A stretch of DNA of 59,374 bases from Pyxidicoccus fallax (GTDB lineage Bacteria; Myxococcota; Myxococcia; Myxococcales; Myxococcaceae): contig NZ_JABBJJ010000033.1 in assembly GCF_012933655.1 (NCBI RefSeq), positions 1 through 59,374 of the forward strand, read 5' to 3'. The notes under the pieces are model-generated. The model ran no database searches, had not been told where the DNA came from, and worked only from the letters and a program-made list of their open reading frames with translations. A program made the position numbers and the translations under genes. Position 1 is the first letter of the stretch. Each line of letters begins with the position of its first letter. This document shows positions 57,744-59,374 of this stretch, piece by piece.

Positions 57744-59141
57744 CTAGAAGTGGCGCGGGTGGCCCAGCGTGGCCTCGGCGCCCTCGTGCATGATCTCCGA
57801 GAGCGTGGGGTGCGCGTGGATGGTGCCCGCCAGCTCCTCGGTGGTGATCTCCAGCTTCAGCGCGACGCACGCCTCGGCCAGCAGCTCGGTGGCGTGCGGG
57901 CCGATGAGGTGCACGCCCAGCACCTCGTCGTACTTCTTGTCGGAGATGACCTTGATCATCCCGATGGACTCGTTGGAGATGGCCGACTTGGTCACCGCGC
58001 CGAAGGGGGCGATGGTGAACTTCACGTCGTAGCCGCGCTCCTTGGCCTTCTTCTCCGTCAGGCCCACCGAGGCGACCTCGGGGTAGCAGTACGTGGCCGA
58101 CGGGGTCAGGTCGTAGTTGATGGGCTGCGGGTTCTTCCCGGCGATGTGCTCCACCGCCACCACGCACTCGGCGCTGGCCATGTGCGCCAGCATGGGCGTG
58201 GGGATGACGTCGCCCACCGCGTACACGTTGGGCTCGGTGGTGCGCATCATCGAGTCCACCTTGATGAAGCCGCGCTCGGTCTGGATGTTCGTCTTGTCCA
58301 GGCCCACGCTGTCGGTGACGGGCGCGCGGCCCACCGCGGACAGGAGCAGCTCGGCCTCCAGCGTCTTGGTCTCGTTGCCCACCTTCATGGTGACGCGCAC
58401 GCCGTCCGCCGTGTGCTCCACCTTCTCCACCGCGGAGCCGGTGTGCACGTCGATGCCGCGGCGGCGGAAGATCTTCTCCAGCTCCTTGGAGATGTCCGCG
58501 TCCTCGATGGGGAGCAGCGCGGGCATGTACTCCACGATGGAGGTCTTGCTGCCCACGTGGTTGAAGACGGAGGCGAACTCGCAGCCCACCGCGCCGGCGC
58601 CCAGGACGATGATGCTCTTGGGGATGCGGTCGATCTCCAGGATGGAGTCGCTGTTCATCACCCGCTTGTGGTCCACGGCGACGTTGGGCAGGGACTTGGG
58701 CACCGAGCCGGTGGCGATGATGATGTTCTTCGCCTCCAGCACCTGCTTGGAACCGTCCTCGGCGGTGACCTCCACCTTGCCCTTGCCGGCGATGCGGCCG
58801 TGGCCCTTGATGACGGTCACCTTGTTCTTCTTCATCAGGAAGTCGATGCCGCCCGCGCCCTTGGACACCACCTTGTTCTTGTGGGCCATGGCGTTGGCCC
58901 AGTTGATGGTCGGGCTGGCCACGTCGATGCCGAAGGTGCCGGCCTCCTTGACGTGGTGGAACAGCTCCGCGGTCCACAGGAGGGACTTGGTGGGGATGCA
59001 GCCGCGGTGGAGGCAGGTGCCGCCCAGCCGCTTGTCCTTCTCGATGATGGCCGTCTTCAGCCCGAGCTGACCGGCGCGGATGGCACCCACGTAGCCGCCA
59101 GGGCCCGAACCGATGATCACCACGTCGAACGTCTCAGCCAC
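57744..59141 (-). CDS. lpdA: Dihydrolipoyl dehydrogenase (E3)
   Basis: The protein has 465 residues. The GTG start at 59141 is supported by GGAGG and by the FAD-binding GSGPGGY beginning at about residue 12. The redox-active disulfide is in GGTCLHRGCIPTK. The NAD-binding GAGAVGCEFA and the C-terminal interface His-Glu in HAHPTLSE are present. It reoxidises dihydrolipoyl groups of the 2-oxo acid dehydrogenase complexes and completes the E1-E2-E3 set in this block. It is separated from lipA by the oppositely oriented DUF72 gene, so it is transcribed separately. Confidence 0.97.
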   Translation of the reverse strand: MAETFDVVIIGSGPGGYVGAIRAGQLGLKTAIIEKDKRLGGTCLHRGCIPTKSLLWTAELFHHVKEAGTFGIDVASPTINWANAMAHKNKVVSKGAGGIDFLMKKNKVTVIKGHGRIAGKGKVEVTAEDGSKQVLEAKNIIIATGSVPKSLPNVAVDHKRVMNSDSILEIDRIPKSIIVLGAGAVGCEFASVFNHVGSKTSIVEYMPALLPIEDADISKELEKIFRRRGIDVHTGSAVEKVEHTADGVRVTMKVGNETKTLEAELLLSAVGRAPVTDSVGLDKTNIQTERGFIKVDSMMRTTEPNVYAVGDVIPTPMLAHMASAECVVAVEHIAGKNPQPINYDLTPSATYCYPEVASVGLTEKKAKERGYDVKFTIAPFGAVTKSAISNESIGMIKVISDKKYDEVLGVHLIGPHATELLAEACVALKLEITTEELAGTIHAHPTLSEIMHEGAEATLGHPRHF

Positions 59142-59221
59142 GCACGCCTCCGTAACTATTGCGGATGGAACCCGGGGGGGCTGATAACCCCCGGTCCCGG
59201 TTGGAATCAAGGAGTTTGCTC

Positions 59222-59374
59222 TTGCGCCGCTTCCCGCTCCGGACACTGTTGCTGATGGTGGTAGCGTTGATCGCCTTCGGGCGCCTCTATTGGGTGACGC
59301 ACCAGGAGGCGCCGTCCGAGGCTCGCCCGGAGGGCTCTGCCTCGGGGAAGGCCCCCGCCGCCGCCCCCCAGGCC
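59222..59374 (+). CDS. Membrane-anchored protein, 3' end outside the window
   Basis: Fifty-one codons are visible. The TTG start at 59222 is supported by AAGGAG 7 bases upstream. A basic N-terminus (RRFPLR) leads into a hydrophobic segment (about 7-23, TLLLMVVALIAFGRLYWV) followed by a Glu/Ala/Pro-rich region, as in a signal anchor with a periplasmic linker. The family is not identifiable. It is divergent from lpdA. A G/C hairpin (CCGGGGG 59172-59178 with CCCCCGG 59188-59194) lies in the shared upstream region. Confidence 0.65.
   Translation, partial: MRRFPLRTLLLMVVALIAFGRLYWVTHQEAPSEARPEGSASGKAPAAAPQA

Overview
The window is a high-GC stretch that looks like a chromosome from a fruiting myxobacterium (Myxococcota, probably Myxococcaceae). 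The signs are a strong G/C third-position bias, an NtrC-type sigma-54 response regulator, many secreted lipoproteins with MopE-like, PPC and Ig-like repeats, and a branched-chain 2-oxo acid dehydrogenase operon. The genus is inference. No rRNA, tRNA, CRISPR array or transposase was seen. Bases 4-36 match the Illumina Nextera read-1 adapter, so the left edge is a contig end with untrimmed adapter.

Layout. (1) 37-8690: a truncated PLA2-like protein, then a sensor kinase/sigma-54 activator pair transcribed away from a tolC-macB(ATPase)-macA-macB(permease) efflux operon. The shared intergenic region holds two copies of one palindrome and a -24/-12 promoter, which suggests a closed regulatory circuit. 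(2) 8739-15241: a MopE-repeat lipoprotein, small lipoproteins (two reading frames separated by one amber codon), an NAD-dependent epimerase-like protein, a secreted Cys-cluster protein, and an XRE-cupin regulator/GNAT pair whose promoter is overlapped by palindromes and appears leaderless. (3) 15434-24299: two convergent operons with the content of an undescribed small-molecule or glycoconjugate pathway. One has a 2OG-Fe(II) oxygenase, a PIG-L deacetylase, a GT-B glycosyltransferase and a PIG-L-like/methyltransferase fusion. The other has an adenylation-carrier-methyltransferase protein with an Asn-type specificity code and a tandem GNAT protein translationally coupled to it.

(4) 24438-31601: secreted and surface proteins, namely an EEP nuclease/phosphatase with DUF4082, a Cys-rich three-repeat lipoprotein, a PPC/Ig-repeat lipoprotein and a lipoprotein carrying a Hedgehog/intein-like Hint domain. 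(5) 31901-41060: a DUF2000/AraC/SDR operon, a membrane metallophosphoesterase, a PhoD-like phosphatase, a TPR lipoprotein, glutathione-dependent formaldehyde detoxification (adhC-fghA) and two small membrane proteins. (6) 41164-41492: an array of imperfect palindromes. (7) 41580-49710: an RNase R with RG-rich and histone-H1-like extensions, an I42-like protein with a Lys/Ala-rich N-terminus, moeA, ribA (GTP cyclohydrolase II only) and an MBL-fold hydrolase.

(8) 49700-59141: a lipoate and branched-chain 2-oxo acid dehydrogenase block. The order is lipA, E1-beta, E2, E1-alpha, a TPR/ClpX-zinc-finger/P-loop protein and a lipB-Nudix fusion, with lpd nearby beyond a DUF72 gene. Together these make lipoate, attach it and use it in one complex. 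Branched-chain acyl-CoA from this complex would feed the iso-fatty acids typical of myxobacteria (inference). The window ends inside a gene for a membrane-anchored protein.
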